NCBI RefSeq assembly: GCF_020520425.1
Contig: NC_079491.1
Location: forward strand, 8,729,143 to 8,793,142
DNA length: 64,000 bases
Origin: Spinacia oleracea
Lineage: Eukaryota > Streptophyta > Magnoliopsida > Caryophyllales > Amaranthaceae
Direction of reading: 5' to 3'
Shown here: in pieces, positions 1-10,254 of the stretch
How positions within the stretch are numbered: the stretch's first letter is position 1
Layout of the letters: each line of letters starts with the position of its first letter
Translations under genes and position numbers: made by a program
Notes under the pieces: model-generated
Told to the model about the DNA's origin: nothing
What the model saw: the letters and a program-made list of their open reading frames with translations, nothing else
Database searches by the model: none

Positions 1-435
1 TGAATTTAAATAAACGAACATACATATATTCATGTTCAAGCTCGTTTATTAAACGAGCTTCAAAAGTTAAGTTGTTCAAGCTCGACTCATTTCTTTAATA
101 AATGAACATGAACGAGCTTTAACTGATCTCAAATCCGAATAGTTTATTGAGAGTCTCGATTCATTTACACCATTGCATAAAACTATGACCTAGTAATTAA
201 TTTAGGTATGTTAAATAAGTCGGATTTGGGGGTAAGCATTGATAAATGAACAATATTATGAGATGGTCATGGACTCATGTCCCATTTTGAACTCAAATGG
301 GCCTATCAAATGAAAGCTTCTAATTAAGGTCCGACATTTATGTCTTAAAGGGTTTAATATCCATATAAAAGATCTGCATCTTTTGATTATGTACTTGAAC
401 ATTAGATTGCCCAAAAAATAATATCATTTACATTG
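1..435. other. Repeat-like intergenic DNA
   Basis: No gene is seen. The first 130 bases repeat short motifs such as AAGCTCG and its complement in both orientations, as in a fragment of a dispersed element cut by the window edge. Confidence 0.4.
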
Positions 436-437
436 TA

Positions 438-792
438 CTCCCTCCGTTTCTTTTTGTTTTTTACGTTTGGTATTTTACACGCGTTTTAATGACTAATTAA
501 TGTGCATTGAGATTCTTCTAAGTTTTTCATGTAAACGAGGAAAATTACGTTTATTTATAATGTTTTCACTCTTATCAAAATTCTGATATGGGGAAAATGA
601 GAAAAAGTTAATGTCTTTATGGAAAAGTGTGAGGGATTAAATGACTCAATTAATTTAATTGGTTAATATAATAATTGGGTACAAATTTTGATAGAATATT
701 AAATTATTTATGTGATAATATAAAAGGAAATGTAAAAAACATTTTGAAACACCAAAAAAGGAAACGTAAAAAACAAAAAGAGACAAAGGAAG
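438..792. mobile_element. Stowaway-type MITE (family 1)
   Basis: The left end reads CTCCCTCCGTTTC and the right end is its inverted counterpart ending GGAAG, with TA on both sides (436-437 and 793-794) as the target duplication. The inner arms (TTTTTGTT / AACAAAAAG) continue the inverted repeat. At 355 bp it is non-coding. The same family recurs at 40,454-40,813. TA duplication and the CTCCCTCCGT terminus are diagnostic of Tc1/mariner-derived Stowaway elements. Confidence 0.85.
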
Positions 793-1919
793 TAAGAAAT
801 TAAATAATGTCGTAGTCTCACAGAGTCACGATATGATGAAGTATCTAACAAGTTAGCATCGCAAATAAATGAATGATGTATGATTTTCCCGAAATAGAAT
901 ATGATTCAAAATAGTTCTATTATATCTTTAAGATTCCAAATATTAATTACACTCGACAATTCTATTGGACACCATTGTTTATTCGTGTGAATGTCAATTA
1001 ATGAGCATAATGCCTATATATGTATATGGCTATATTGGAAATCTAATATTCTATGCATCCCATTTACTCATTTACATTTTTTATAGGGAGAATAAGCAAA
1101 TTTTTAAAATAAGCATAAAAATATTTTTCACAAAAATAGTTAAATTTAACGTAAAATGAACTAGAGATATTTTAATTAGCATCTTATTATTTTTTTAATT
1201 TTTTTTTTTTTTAAAAGAAAAAACAGCATCCTAGGCTACATTCCCTATTACTTAACTTTTTTACTTTCACGAGTTTCACCTTTCTCAATCTATTTATAAA
1301 CCGAATAGAGAAAGTTCGATAAAATTTTACTCTATATTTTTAGAGTTAATTAGGATGGATATATGAGACCTCCACAAACTTTTCAGAAAGGCCGATCTAC
1401 GATAATATATTCTGTGGCGGTCTAAAAGAGGAAGGTTATCCGCACATGTTATGTTCTTTTAGTTACCCTTATTGATGTTATAAGTTTTTTTTATTATAGT
1501 TATAAGTTACCTTATTTTCAAGGCTATTAACTCAAATAGTAGAGCAATGTACAATATTGTACATGGTATGGGGTGAAGCTCCACGTAGCCCACTACCTAT
1601 ATTACATTTGTGTATTGATGTATATTTTCATTTGGGTGTTGTATTGGTCATAGATATAACTTGTACAAGCATATCACTTTTGATTAAGGCCATTTCATTG
1701 TTTATTGTTAGGGTCGCGTTTTTCAATGGTTAGGGTCACATTTATCCTAGAGTAAGGTAACTTTAGTCCTTGAATAAGGTCACTTATATCTTTTATCTGG
1801 CTCGCTTTTATATTTGGATGTACAGTAAAATACCGTAGATCGAGGGCACACAAAAGTTTTTGTAAGACCTCAACCTCCTCTAATCAAGTAATGAAACTTT
1901 TATCAACCTCTAAATAAAG
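793..1919. other. Intergenic, nothing recognised
   Basis: AT-rich DNA without a convincing coding region. The 64-codon open frame at 965-1159 has no start context or domain. Two poly-T runs lie near 1190-1215. Confidence 0.5.
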
Positions 1920-2193
1920 TATTACAGCATTTACATGTATATATTTTATATATTGCACATATATTACACTTATATTGCACATTTATATTGTAAGAAGAGA
2001 ATATATAATAATTTTTCACCGTTTCACTAGTATACTAAACACCGGATGATTTGACATAGAAAATCACAAAATCACTTTCATACCGATAATAGTAGTAATA
2101 ATTCCATAGTAAATGATATTGAAAATTTGTGATTTATGGACTTACTAATTTTGTTTAAAAAACTACGTAAGCATACATTACTATACAAGTCCA
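1920..2193. repeat. Direct repeat, copy 1 (about 274 bp)
   Basis: This stretch is repeated almost base for base at 2593-2866. It begins TATTACA, contains AGAAGAGAATATATAATAA and ends ACAAGTCCA. Portions of its left half also occur inverted near 3046-3150 and 4446-4510, so it is probably a mobile or amplified element rather than a simple tandem duplication. Confidence 0.8.
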
Positions 2194-2431
2194 AATGTGA
2201 TTTGTGTGTGTTAATTAGGCATAAGAGATACTTGATCAAGCCAAATGGTTCCGGTTTGAGAGGTGATAAACTGCAGTCTAGTCCCACCCAGCCCGGCCCA
2301 CGGCATCTTTAGTTCTCCTATATATATATACTACATTACAGAAGAAGTTTCATAAGTTTCTATTTCTTCTTATAAATCTTTCATAAATTTGTTCTTGTTT
2401 TGTTCGTTACAAGTGAAAATAAGTTTTAAAA

Positions 2432-2592
2432 ATGGCTTATTCTAATCCTGGTTTAGATCTGGTTTGGTTATTGGTCGGAGCTTTCACCATTGTTGGAGTT
2501 TGCTCGGCTAATAGCCTTACATGCGGCGCCACCAAGTATTCTTCAACGTCGGTTTCCGTTGATCTTTCGGAACCACGACAAATACCTGTATA
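2432..2592 (+). pseudogene. Alpha-L-arabinofuranosidase exon 1 fragment, copy 1
   Basis: The ATG opens a hydrophobic signal-peptide-like stretch (LVWLLVGAFTIVGVCSA) followed by SVSVDLSEPRQIP, which matches the start of the mature region of plant GH51 alpha-L-arabinofuranosidases (TLxVDxSxGRPIP). The frame is then cut by the second copy of a 274-bp repeat exactly where the family continues with the FFGIFFE motif. A TATA-like run at about 2319-2331 lies some 100 bp upstream. No catalytic region follows. It is read as a broken gene start; a short secreted peptide could still be made. Confidence 0.6.
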
Positions 2593-2866
2593 TATTACAA
2601 CATTTACATGTATATTTATATATTGCACATATATTACACTTATTTTGCACATTTACATTGTAAGAAGAGAATATATAATAATTTTTCACTGTTTCACTAG
2701 TATACTAAACACCGGATGATTTGACGTAGAAAATCACAAAATCACTTTCATTTCGATAATAGTAGTAATAATTATTCCATAGTAAATGATATTGAAAATT
2801 TGTGATTTATGGACTTACTAATTTTGTTTAAAAAACTACGTAAGCATACATTACTATACAAGTCCA
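2593..2866. repeat. Direct repeat, copy 2 (about 274 bp)
   Basis: Near-identical to 1920-2193. It lies between a 5' exon fragment (to 2592) and a 3' exon fragment (from about 2867) of arabinofuranosidase exon 1, so it looks inserted into, or recombined with, such an exon. Confidence 0.8.
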
Positions 2867-2954
2867 CATCACAATCATCCATCAACATCCCTTTCCGTTG
2901 ATGTTTCTCAAGGACGACAAATACCTGCCAATTTTTTCGGCATTTTTTTTGAGG
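2867..2954 (+). pseudogene. Arabinofuranosidase exon 1 fragment, copy 2 (3' half)
   Basis: In one frame this reads HPSTSLSVDVSQGRQIPANFFGIFFE without its initiating end, followed at 2955 by a good splice donor (GAG|GTACGTACC). It is the best match in the window to the GH51 N-terminal signature: VD-S-GR-IP then FGIFFE. Its 5' half and all later exons are missing. I infer a dead exon left by rearrangement with the neighbouring repeat. Confidence 0.6.
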
Positions 2955-3568
2955 TACGTACCTACATGTACTATTCAAATTGCAACTCTTAATTAATCAT
3001 AGTAGACTAAGACTAACATCTCCAATTAATCATTGTATACACGGTGAAAAGTTAATACGGAGTATATATTCTCTTTTTATAATATAACTGTAATATATGT
3101 GCAATATAAATGTAATATATAATATATTCTCTTCTTATCAAACTTCTCTACTCTTCTCTCCTCTCCTCTATCTGCAGTCTTCTCTCTTCTCTTTCTCTCT
3201 AAAGAATTCTGTTTCTCTTTCAGGTTAAACCAACTTATCATTAAATCAAACACTAGTATAACAAGAGAATAGACATATTTAAGTAGGAACAAGAGAACGA
3301 TGTTTTTAGCTAACTTGGATCAAGTACTTAAGGCATACGAAGTACACAACATTCAAGTTTAGAAACTTGTATTAGTCTCCAGCTTGTACTATATATATCT
3401 TGCTCATTCATCGATATAATTCCAAGCTTCAAGCAACTTTTTCTTTATTTTCTTGTGCTTAAGTAGGAGATGTTATTAAAGAAGTTACCTACTTAATTAG
3501 GAGGCATTAATACTGAAACTGTCTTTGGGAAAGTAAATAGCTGTACCTTTCTTTTCTTTGTATTTGCA

Positions 3569-3576
3569 TATAAAAA
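3569..3576 (+). promoter_or_regulatory. Putative TATA box of arabinofuranosidase copy 3
   Basis: TATAAAAA lies about 125 bp upstream of the ATG at 3701, a normal plant spacing for a core promoter plus a short leader. Confidence 0.4.
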
Positions 3577-3700
3577 GGGATTGTACGTAATGAATGAAAG
3601 ACAACACAAGATTAAGTTGAATCTTATCACAAGCTCATAATTATTTCTTTATATCTCACTTCCGTCAATTTAATCACTTAAGTTGTCTAACACTCCCAAT

Positions 3701-3856
3701 ATGGCTTCTTCGTCTACAATATTGTTTTTATTTGGAATCTTAACCGTGATCCGAGTTTGCGGCTCGGCTCACGATCATCCCTCAACATCTCTGGCGGTTG
3801 ATTTTTCTAAAGGACGACAAATACTTCCCTGTCAATTTTTCGGCATTTTTTTCGAG
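3701..3856 (+). pseudogene. Alpha-L-arabinofuranosidase exon 1, copy 3 (isolated)
   Basis: A complete first exon: ATG, signal-peptide-like ILFLFGILTVIRVCGSA, then STSLAVDFSKGRQI and FFGIFFE, with a splice donor at 3857 (GAG|GTACATAC). GH51 enzymes release arabinose from cell-wall arabinans and arabinoxylans. The insert LPCQ replaces the usual IPAN before FFGIFFE but keeps the frame. No second exon (EINHAG motif) is seen up to the next elements, so only the gene start survives. A TATA box upstream could still drive a short transcript. Confidence 0.65.
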
Positions 3857-4107
3857 GTACATACTTATATACTCAAATTGCAACTCTTAATCATACTAGA
3901 GTAATTAACATCTCCGATTGCACCCTCAATTTGCCGAGCTACCATATACTTTGTCTTATGGACCACAACTTCAAGAATTTTCAACCATCATCAAAGCCTT
4001 CCCACTACGTCTCATCTCTCTCACCATTTGATACCCTTATATTGATCATATGATCATTTGGTTTTTTGTTGGAACTTTTACCATTTTTCAGGTTTGTAAG
4101 ATATATA

Positions 4108-4372
4108 CTTCCTCCGTTCCTAAATAGTTGCACCATTTTGACTTTTGACACTATTCACTTGTCTTGCTAGCTTTGACCTCAATTTTCTACTAATAAATAA
4201 AATTAAAAATTATTATACAAATTAAGTATTATTAGGTTTGTCTTAATATATATTTTAAATATATCAACTTTTTAAAAATTTACTAATGCATAACTATAAG
4301 TATTGATGGTCAAACTTATGCGTTGGCAAACGTGAAAGTCAAAACAGTGCAACTATTTAGGAACGGAGGAAG
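4108..4372. mobile_element. Stowaway-type MITE (family 2)
   Basis: The left terminus CTTCCTCCGTTCCTAAATAG and the right terminus CTATTTAGGAACGGAGGAAG are near-perfect inverted repeats, with TA at 4106-4107 and 4373-4374. The element is 265 bp, non-coding, with the well-preserved inner arms of a fairly young copy. Confidence 0.9.
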
Positions 4373-4509
4373 TATAACGCTGACTTACAATTATCATGCA
4401 ACGTTATTACGTATGTGCTCCGTTTTTTGTATACGACTGAAACGGTGAAAAGTTATTATATATTCTCTTCTTACAAAATAACTGTAATATATGTGCAATA
4501 TATAAAATA

Positions 4510-4775
4510 TTACAAACTTTTATATAAGGCGGTATTACATAAAAAATCACCTTGATGTCATATAAGTTAAGCAATGAAATCAATTAGTTAAACGCTTGAA
4601 CTAATTAGTTAAACACTGAAACAAATTAGTTAAACAATGGAAATAATTAGTTAAGCATAGAACTAATTAGTTAACCAATATAACCAATTAGTTAACCAAT
4701 ATAACCAATTAGTTAACCAATATAACCAATTAGTTAAACAATCAAAGTGGTCTTTCCGGTAAGGTGATCTTACAC
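4510..4775. mobile_element. Non-coding element with an internal TTAGTTAA array
   Basis: About ten copies of AATTAGTTAA-like units sit between a left part reading AAGGCGGTATTACA and a right part reading AAGGTGATCTTACAC. A second element at about 54,466-54,640 has the same layout (GTAAGACCGC ends around an AACTAATTAGTT array). Two unlinked copies with the same ends and the same inner array suggest a MITE family; the target duplication is unclear. Confidence 0.5.
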
Positions 4776-4799
4776 AAAAATTGCCGATAAAATATATAC

Positions 4800-5908
4800 A
4801 TGTAATAAATATGAAATACTATCTATTTTCAATTTTCATTATACTGGAACATCGTGCAAGAAAATCTACTTGGGACAGGTTGTTCATGATCAACTTTATA
4901 CGTTGTTTACTAACGCGAAACATGTGAATAATTAAAAATATTTCTAATTTATAAATTGTTATTTACGAGTAATTAATAGGATTACTCCGTACTATGTAAA
5001 CAAATTTAATAATATGTATTGTACGGGTCCTGAATTAGTTGTGTATTATTTCTGTGTGTTTAATGTCACTCTAATCGTTAATATTCGAATTAATGAGAAC
5101 AAGTAAATGAATCTAAACAATATCTAACGTATATACTTCATTAAAAAAAAGTGTAAAAAATATATAGAGTATGCACTTATACGATGTATAAATAAATTTA
5201 TTTAATTTATTTTTCACCGGATGCATGTAATATCTTTCTGTAATATTTGGAATCTTAAAATTTTGGAGTCTTTTAATTTTGTACTCCGTATTTTTGTTAG
5301 TGATATATTAGTAGATATGGAGTCCAAGATGGTGACTTATGTTTGCATTGCTGTTATTAATATTCATAAAACATTGACATTTTTTAAAATTATGTCTTTT
5401 TCTTTATTACTCCTATCCCTTTCTGAATGCAAAAACTCAATCTTTGATAGATAAATCACAAATTCTTATTTACAATGGGCGTACAATAAATAGTGTACAC
5501 CGAAGTAAAAGTTAACTCAAAATGCTTAAAAGTTAAGCTTATATATGTAAAAGTTATCTATTTTTAAGTGATTAATTTTTTCATTTTAGTAAAACTTTTT
5601 TCTTCAAAATCACTTATAATGTATAAAATTAATCATTTAATCATTTCTATCAACTTTTTTTTAACTAATATAAAAGTTAATCAAAACTAGGTTAAAGTTA
5701 CGAAAAAAGGGGTAAAAGTTATCTTACAGTACAATAAATTTATTGTACACCTTGTGCGCGCAAGACCTTTTGAAGATAAATACGCTATAGTTAACATTGT
5801 ACGTAATAGAGAGAGCCTTGATACGCAAAAATGTATCCAAAGCCTCTTTATCCAATTCCGATCCCCGAATGCAGAGAACACAAATTAGATGACCTTATAT
5901 CCGAATGT
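4800..5908. other. Intergenic, nothing recognised
   Basis: AT-rich DNA. Open frames at 5221-5454 and 5687-5881 show no recognisable domain. No mobile-element ends were found. Confidence 0.4.
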
Positions 5909-5950
5909 CCTTATTATTATTATTATTATTTTTTATTATTATTATTATAA
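5909..5950. repeat. (ATT)n microsatellite at the LINE 3' end
   Basis: Runs of ATT broken by TTTTT. On the minus strand these are (TAA)n directly after the last bases of the LINE. Confidence 0.85.
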
Positions 5951-7817
5951 AAAAGAAGAGATTACACAAAGTTGGATGGGAGCCTAGCCACTAATTGGGC
6001 TCCGACACCCTTATTCAAAGTAAAACACAATCGTTGAAAAAGAAAAGAACGAATGTTAGCAGTAGCCGTGTTACTCTGAGCAACCCTTGCGACCCTAGCC
6101 ATGAACTCGAGGGCATCACACCCCAGTTCTCCAAGAGTGGAGAAAGCAAAAGTGATAAAACCATATCCGTGACCTATGCACTTCGCTTCATACTTCTTCT
6201 TCTTCCTGGCAACAACATTAGCGACAGCAACCCCAGGAGCAAAAGCATCAACTCCCGGCCAGGTGAATGGAGAGATACCCGTGACATCTAAGCAGACATT
6301 TTTTCCTTTGTCCCAAGAGTAGACGAGAAGGTCTGCAGGTCGAAGATCTTTCCCTTCATCAGACAGAAACCCCAAAGGCACCTCCTTCTGCACAACAACC
6401 CCAGCCTGCGAACAAATATCCCCTAACACATCTCGAACCAAGTTATGGCGGAATTTCAGGCCAACATCATTACCACAATGCACTGCGTGATCCCCGAAAC
6501 GATCTATGATTTTGGAAGAGCAACAAGGACAAGTAAAGTCAGGAGGAATTAAAGAAACATAGGAATCGCAAGGCAATAGCACAAAACACACCTGAATTGT
6601 CTTGGGTGCATCGTCTGCCCTAACCCCTCAATTGGGAGTGCTCTCAAGAAGTCTAAGGAGTGTGCCGCTCGGTTGCTAATGAGTATAGCCTTTTCTCTGG
6701 AACTCGGGTTGTGCTGTCCCATCATCTTCTTCTCTACCACATCAAAGTACATTGTAGCCAACTTTTTCATAAACGGGGGGCTGGTACCACACGGCAGAGA
6801 TCGAGAGGATCAAAATGACACAAATCCCGAAAGCTATTTAAAGTTAAATCACAAGCAAGGCCCAAAACAGAGTCACCACCATGCCCAAGCAGTGCGCCTG
6901 TTCTGGAGATCAAGAGACTGGAGACGCGAGGCAACAAACGCATATACAGAAGAAGCCTGCGCGGTGTAGACCCCGAAACCACCAAACCGAAAAGGTAGAG
7001 TGCCACAACGCCACTGCCAATCTCCAAAGCCAGCACCACCATCCACAGTAATATCTTGAAGAACCTTCCTTAAGGCGAGATCAAAGGAAATAGGAGCAGA
7101 CCCGAGCATATGCGGCGGACAAGTCCGTAAAGAGAAGTACAAACGACTAACACCCACACAACTCCGCAAAAGAAGCAGCTCCGATTGAGGATCATTAAGC
7201 CCAGCCACGACCTCCATCAAACCCACAGTCCTAGCGACCCTGTCCTCTATCAAGCGGCTGCAAAAGTCAGCATCCAAGCTAATAGGCCCACCCAGAAGCT
7301 TGACTCCATCCCTGGGGCGGGCAATACTAGGAGGAAAAAGTGTGGAATCGTAGCTCCTCGGATCAGGAGTAGGCCAAAAGATTTCCGTTTTCTCAACATT
7401 TAAATGCAACCCCATTGTCGGACCCTCAGTAGTGATCACCTGCAAAGCCGAGGAAACCAAAGTAGTGTCCCCAATAATGGTACCGTCGTCGAGGTACCAA
7501 GCCATGAAATCAAGATTGCATTTTTCGTGGATCAGATGGACAAGTGGATGCAAGGTGAGCGCAAACAACAAAGGCCCCAAAGGATCACCCTGCTGAACCC
7601 CCTGGGAAGATAACAAGATAGAACCCTCATAATACAACCTAGCAGGCCGTGCATAACAGAATTCAACCCAAGGAGCGAGCGAAGGACACCGACGTCGGAC
7701 TTCTCTAAGCATAGTACTACGATCTATCATGTTAAAGGCATTGCTAAAATCAACCAGAAGCATAGACATGCCGCTCACATCCCCCTTGGCCTCGACCAAC
7801 CTGTTACGATCTATCAT
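5951..7817 (-). mobile_element. 5'-truncated LINE with RLE endonuclease
   Basis: On the minus strand the element starts just before the reverse-transcriptase palm. RT motifs are clear: LLVDFSNAFNMID (motif A region), QGVQQGDPLGPLLFAL, and AWYLDDGT as the YxDD box (7400-7800). Further down come a CCHC-type finger (CPCC, then HAVHC, about 6480-6540) and a restriction-like endonuclease core RPADLLVYSW followed by VCLDVTG (about 6270-6345). The C-terminus GVGAQLVARLPSNFV lies about 10 bp before the (TAA)n tail. This RT-finger-RLE order matches R2/R4-like LINEs, not plant L1, and resembles a family commonly annotated in plants only as putative reverse transcriptase. The reading frame changes at least twice (around 6770-6870 and 6550-6600), so the copy is dead. 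Confidence 0.85.
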
Positions 7818-7819
7818 AA

Positions 7820-7856
<37 letters not shown>

Positions 7857-7857
7857 G
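7818..7857. repeat. (ATT)n microsatellite at the LINE 5' junction
   Basis: About a dozen ATT units directly abut the truncated 5' end of the LINE, mirroring the tract at its 3' end. Confidence 0.9.
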
Positions 7858-8082
7858 TTTAATACTACTTTAATTTTAAACCCGTGCGATTCAAAAATTT
7901 ATATTAAATATTTTACTTTATTAATATTAAATAAGATGACAAATTTGTTTTAGTTTTTTTAGTTTTTTTTTAATATATTGTTAGATAAGTGTGTAGAATG
8001 GTTGTTAATTTATCATCCTTTGTGGAAGTTGGTTAATTTATTATGACACAAACTCTAGCCTTTTGACCTTAATGTCTATGTT

Positions 8083-8083
8083 A

Positions 8084-8149
<66 letters not shown>
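8083..8149. repeat. (ATT)n microsatellite
   Basis: About 22 uninterrupted ATT units, 225 bp beyond the LINE 5' junction. The DNA between (7858-8082) shows no gene. Confidence 0.95.
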
Positions 8150-8339
8150 TCTTGTCTTTTAAGCTGCTAATGTGGTAGTAATGCGAATGTATATAAGAAA
8201 ATTAACTGAATAAATGCATATTCCCTCTGTCCCAGGTTACTTATACCATTTTGACTTTTTATACAATTTACTTTGACCAATTTTTTGCTAGCAACACATA
8301 ATAAATTTATTATGTAATATGTTGTTGCCTTATCATATA

Positions 8340-8594
8340 CTACCTCCGTTTCTGAAATTTCTTTACGCTTTGGAAAATATGTCTAAAGTATGAAAAGTTT
8401 GACCGTAAATTCTCACTATCATATACATCAAAACATTATATGTAAGATCTTGTTAGATTGGTCTCCGTATGTAGTTTAAGAATATCAAATTTTTATAATT
8501 TTTTCACATACGAAATTGGATATATTTGTAGTTAAATATTGCATTGGAGTCCATGCAAATAGTAACTGTAAAGAACTTTATGAAACGGAGGTAG
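8340..8594. mobile_element. Nested Stowaway-type MITE
   Basis: CTACCTCCGTTTC at the left and GAAACGGAGGTAG at the right are exact inverted repeats, with TA at 8338-8339 and 8595-8596; 255 bp. Confidence 0.88.
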
Positions 8595-8613
8595 TATATA
8601 TTTTTAAAATATA

Positions 8614-8873
8614 CTTTCCCCGTTTCAAAAAAGTTGCAACACTTTGATTAGGACGTTTGCCAAGACGTAACTTTGACCATAAATATCTCTAATTCTTCTT
8701 CTTTCTGAATCTTAAAATTTAATATTATGAAAATACACAATTAAATCTATATATCCACCAATATTTTACTTATAACATTCACTTTTTGTAAATTAGTAAA
8801 AATACATGGTCAAAGTTAGTACATGAATAGTGACAAAACTAAAAAAGTTGCAATTTTTACGAAACCGGGGAAG
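8614..8873. mobile_element. Nested Stowaway-type MITE
   Basis: CTTTCCCCGTTTC at the left pairs with GAAACCGGGGAAG at the right; both ends continue into AAAAAAGTTGCAA-type arms. TA flanks at 8612-8613 and 8874-8875. Confidence 0.85.
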
Positions 8874-8905
8874 TATAAACTTTTTATATTTTTTGCTAAT
8901 AGGTA

Positions 8906-9197
8906 CTACCTCCATTTCATTAAGATATTTACGGTTACTATTTACACAAATATTAAAAAAAAATGAAAAAGTTAGTTGAATATAATAAAATATGGATAAA
9001 GAAAGAGAAATGGGTAAAAAGATGTGCGAGTGTAAGAGAAAAATGAATAAACTGAGTGAAAATTATAATTTTGTGGAGGTAAAAAGAATAAGATAGTGAT
9101 CTTTGTACCAAAAAATAGTTCGAATAAAACAAAATGTAAAGAATATTATGAAACAAACTAAACAGAAAACTATAAACATCATTTTAAAATGAGGTAA
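8906..9197. mobile_element. Nested Stowaway-like MITE, less certain ends
   Basis: The left end CTACCTCCATTTCATTAAG pairs loosely with a right end whose complement reads TTACCTCATTTTAAAATG. TA lies next to both. More diverged than its neighbours. Confidence 0.55.
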
Positions 9198-9500
9198 TAT
9201 ATAAAGATATTGAGGATCAAAGTTGTACATAGACAAACGGATCCAATCAAATTACATGGTGCAAGTAATTTGAGACAGAGCGAGTACTACACTCATAAAC
9301 AATAATATATACAATTATACACATTGTGCGGTAGCAAAATAGAAAGGCCAAAACTTCAAATGAAGTTATGTACGTTCTTGAATTTACATTGGTCCCGTCA
9401 AAAAAAAAGAATTTACATTTACATTGGTAATAAATAACATACCTCTAGGTTCTTTTGTTGAATAACTACAAAAACAACATGATAAATTATTAGCATAATA

Positions 9501-9759
9501 CTCTCTCTGTCCCAGAATACTCGCACCGGTTGAAGTCGATATGCTTGTCAATGCACAACTTTGACCACCAATATCTTTAACTACATATTATAAAAACTTA
9601 TAAAATATTAATATTTTGAAAATATATGTTAAGATGAAGTCAACAATATATTATATGCTAACTTTTGTTTTCATATACTAGAAATAAAATAGGGTCATAG
9701 TGAATTATGTGAATAGTGTAAAAAGTCAAACCAGTGCGTGTATTCCGGGACGAAGGGAG
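9501..9759. mobile_element. Stowaway-type MITE (family 3)
   Basis: CTCTCTCTGTCCCAGAATAC at the left and GTATTCCGGGACGAAGGGAG at the right, with TA at 9499-9500 and 9760-9761; 259 bp. The inner motif TCGCACCGGT is shared with the two family-4 elements. Confidence 0.85.
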
Positions 9760-9923
9760 TAATGATTTACGTAGTACGTACGTAGTAGTACATAAAATGT
9801 AACCAAGTACGTAGAAATGCTTAGTAAATAAAATTTGTATGATCAACGAAGTTACGACTTTGCTGGTTCAAACTACAATCAATGACAAAGTAAACAAATA
9901 TAGTACGACGTAACTACATACTA

Positions 9924-10254
9924 CTCCCTCCGTCCTTAATACTCGCACCGGTCAAATCAGTGCGGAGTTGAAGACATTTAAATTGACTTATTAACTTAAT
10001 GGGTGTTAGTTGATAGTGGGGTGTTTTTTAATATAGTTGGTGGGAAATTGGTAAGAGGTGGAGAGTGGTGAGTGGGGGTGTGAATTTTTAAATGATTTTT
10101 TGTAGGGAATAGGGGTGTAGCCGTGTAGGTGGGGTTAGTAAGTAAGTGTGAGAAATAATATAATATGGTATAAATTTCCATTTATAGAAGCGGTGCAAGC
10201 ATTAAGGGACGGCCCAAAAAGGAAAGCGGTGCGAGTATTAAGGGATGGAGGGAG
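9924..10254. mobile_element. Stowaway-type MITE (family 4)
   Basis: Ends CTCCCTCCGTCCTTAATACT and AGTATTAAGGGATGGAGGGAG, TA at 9922-9923 and 10,255-10,256. The inside (GGTGTTAGTTGATAGTGGGGT) closely matches the element at 56,847-57,168, so both are recent copies of one family. Confidence 0.9.

Larger units (their letters stand above)
8221..9284. mobile_element. Outer Stowaway-type MITE carrying three nested MITEs
   Basis: The left end TTCCCTCTGTCCCAGGTTAC and the right end, whose complement reads CTCGCTCTGTCTCAAATTAC, form an inverted repeat. TA lies at 8219-8220 and 9285-9286. The arms are separated by three further MITEs with their own ends, which explains the 1-kb length. Confidence 0.75.
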
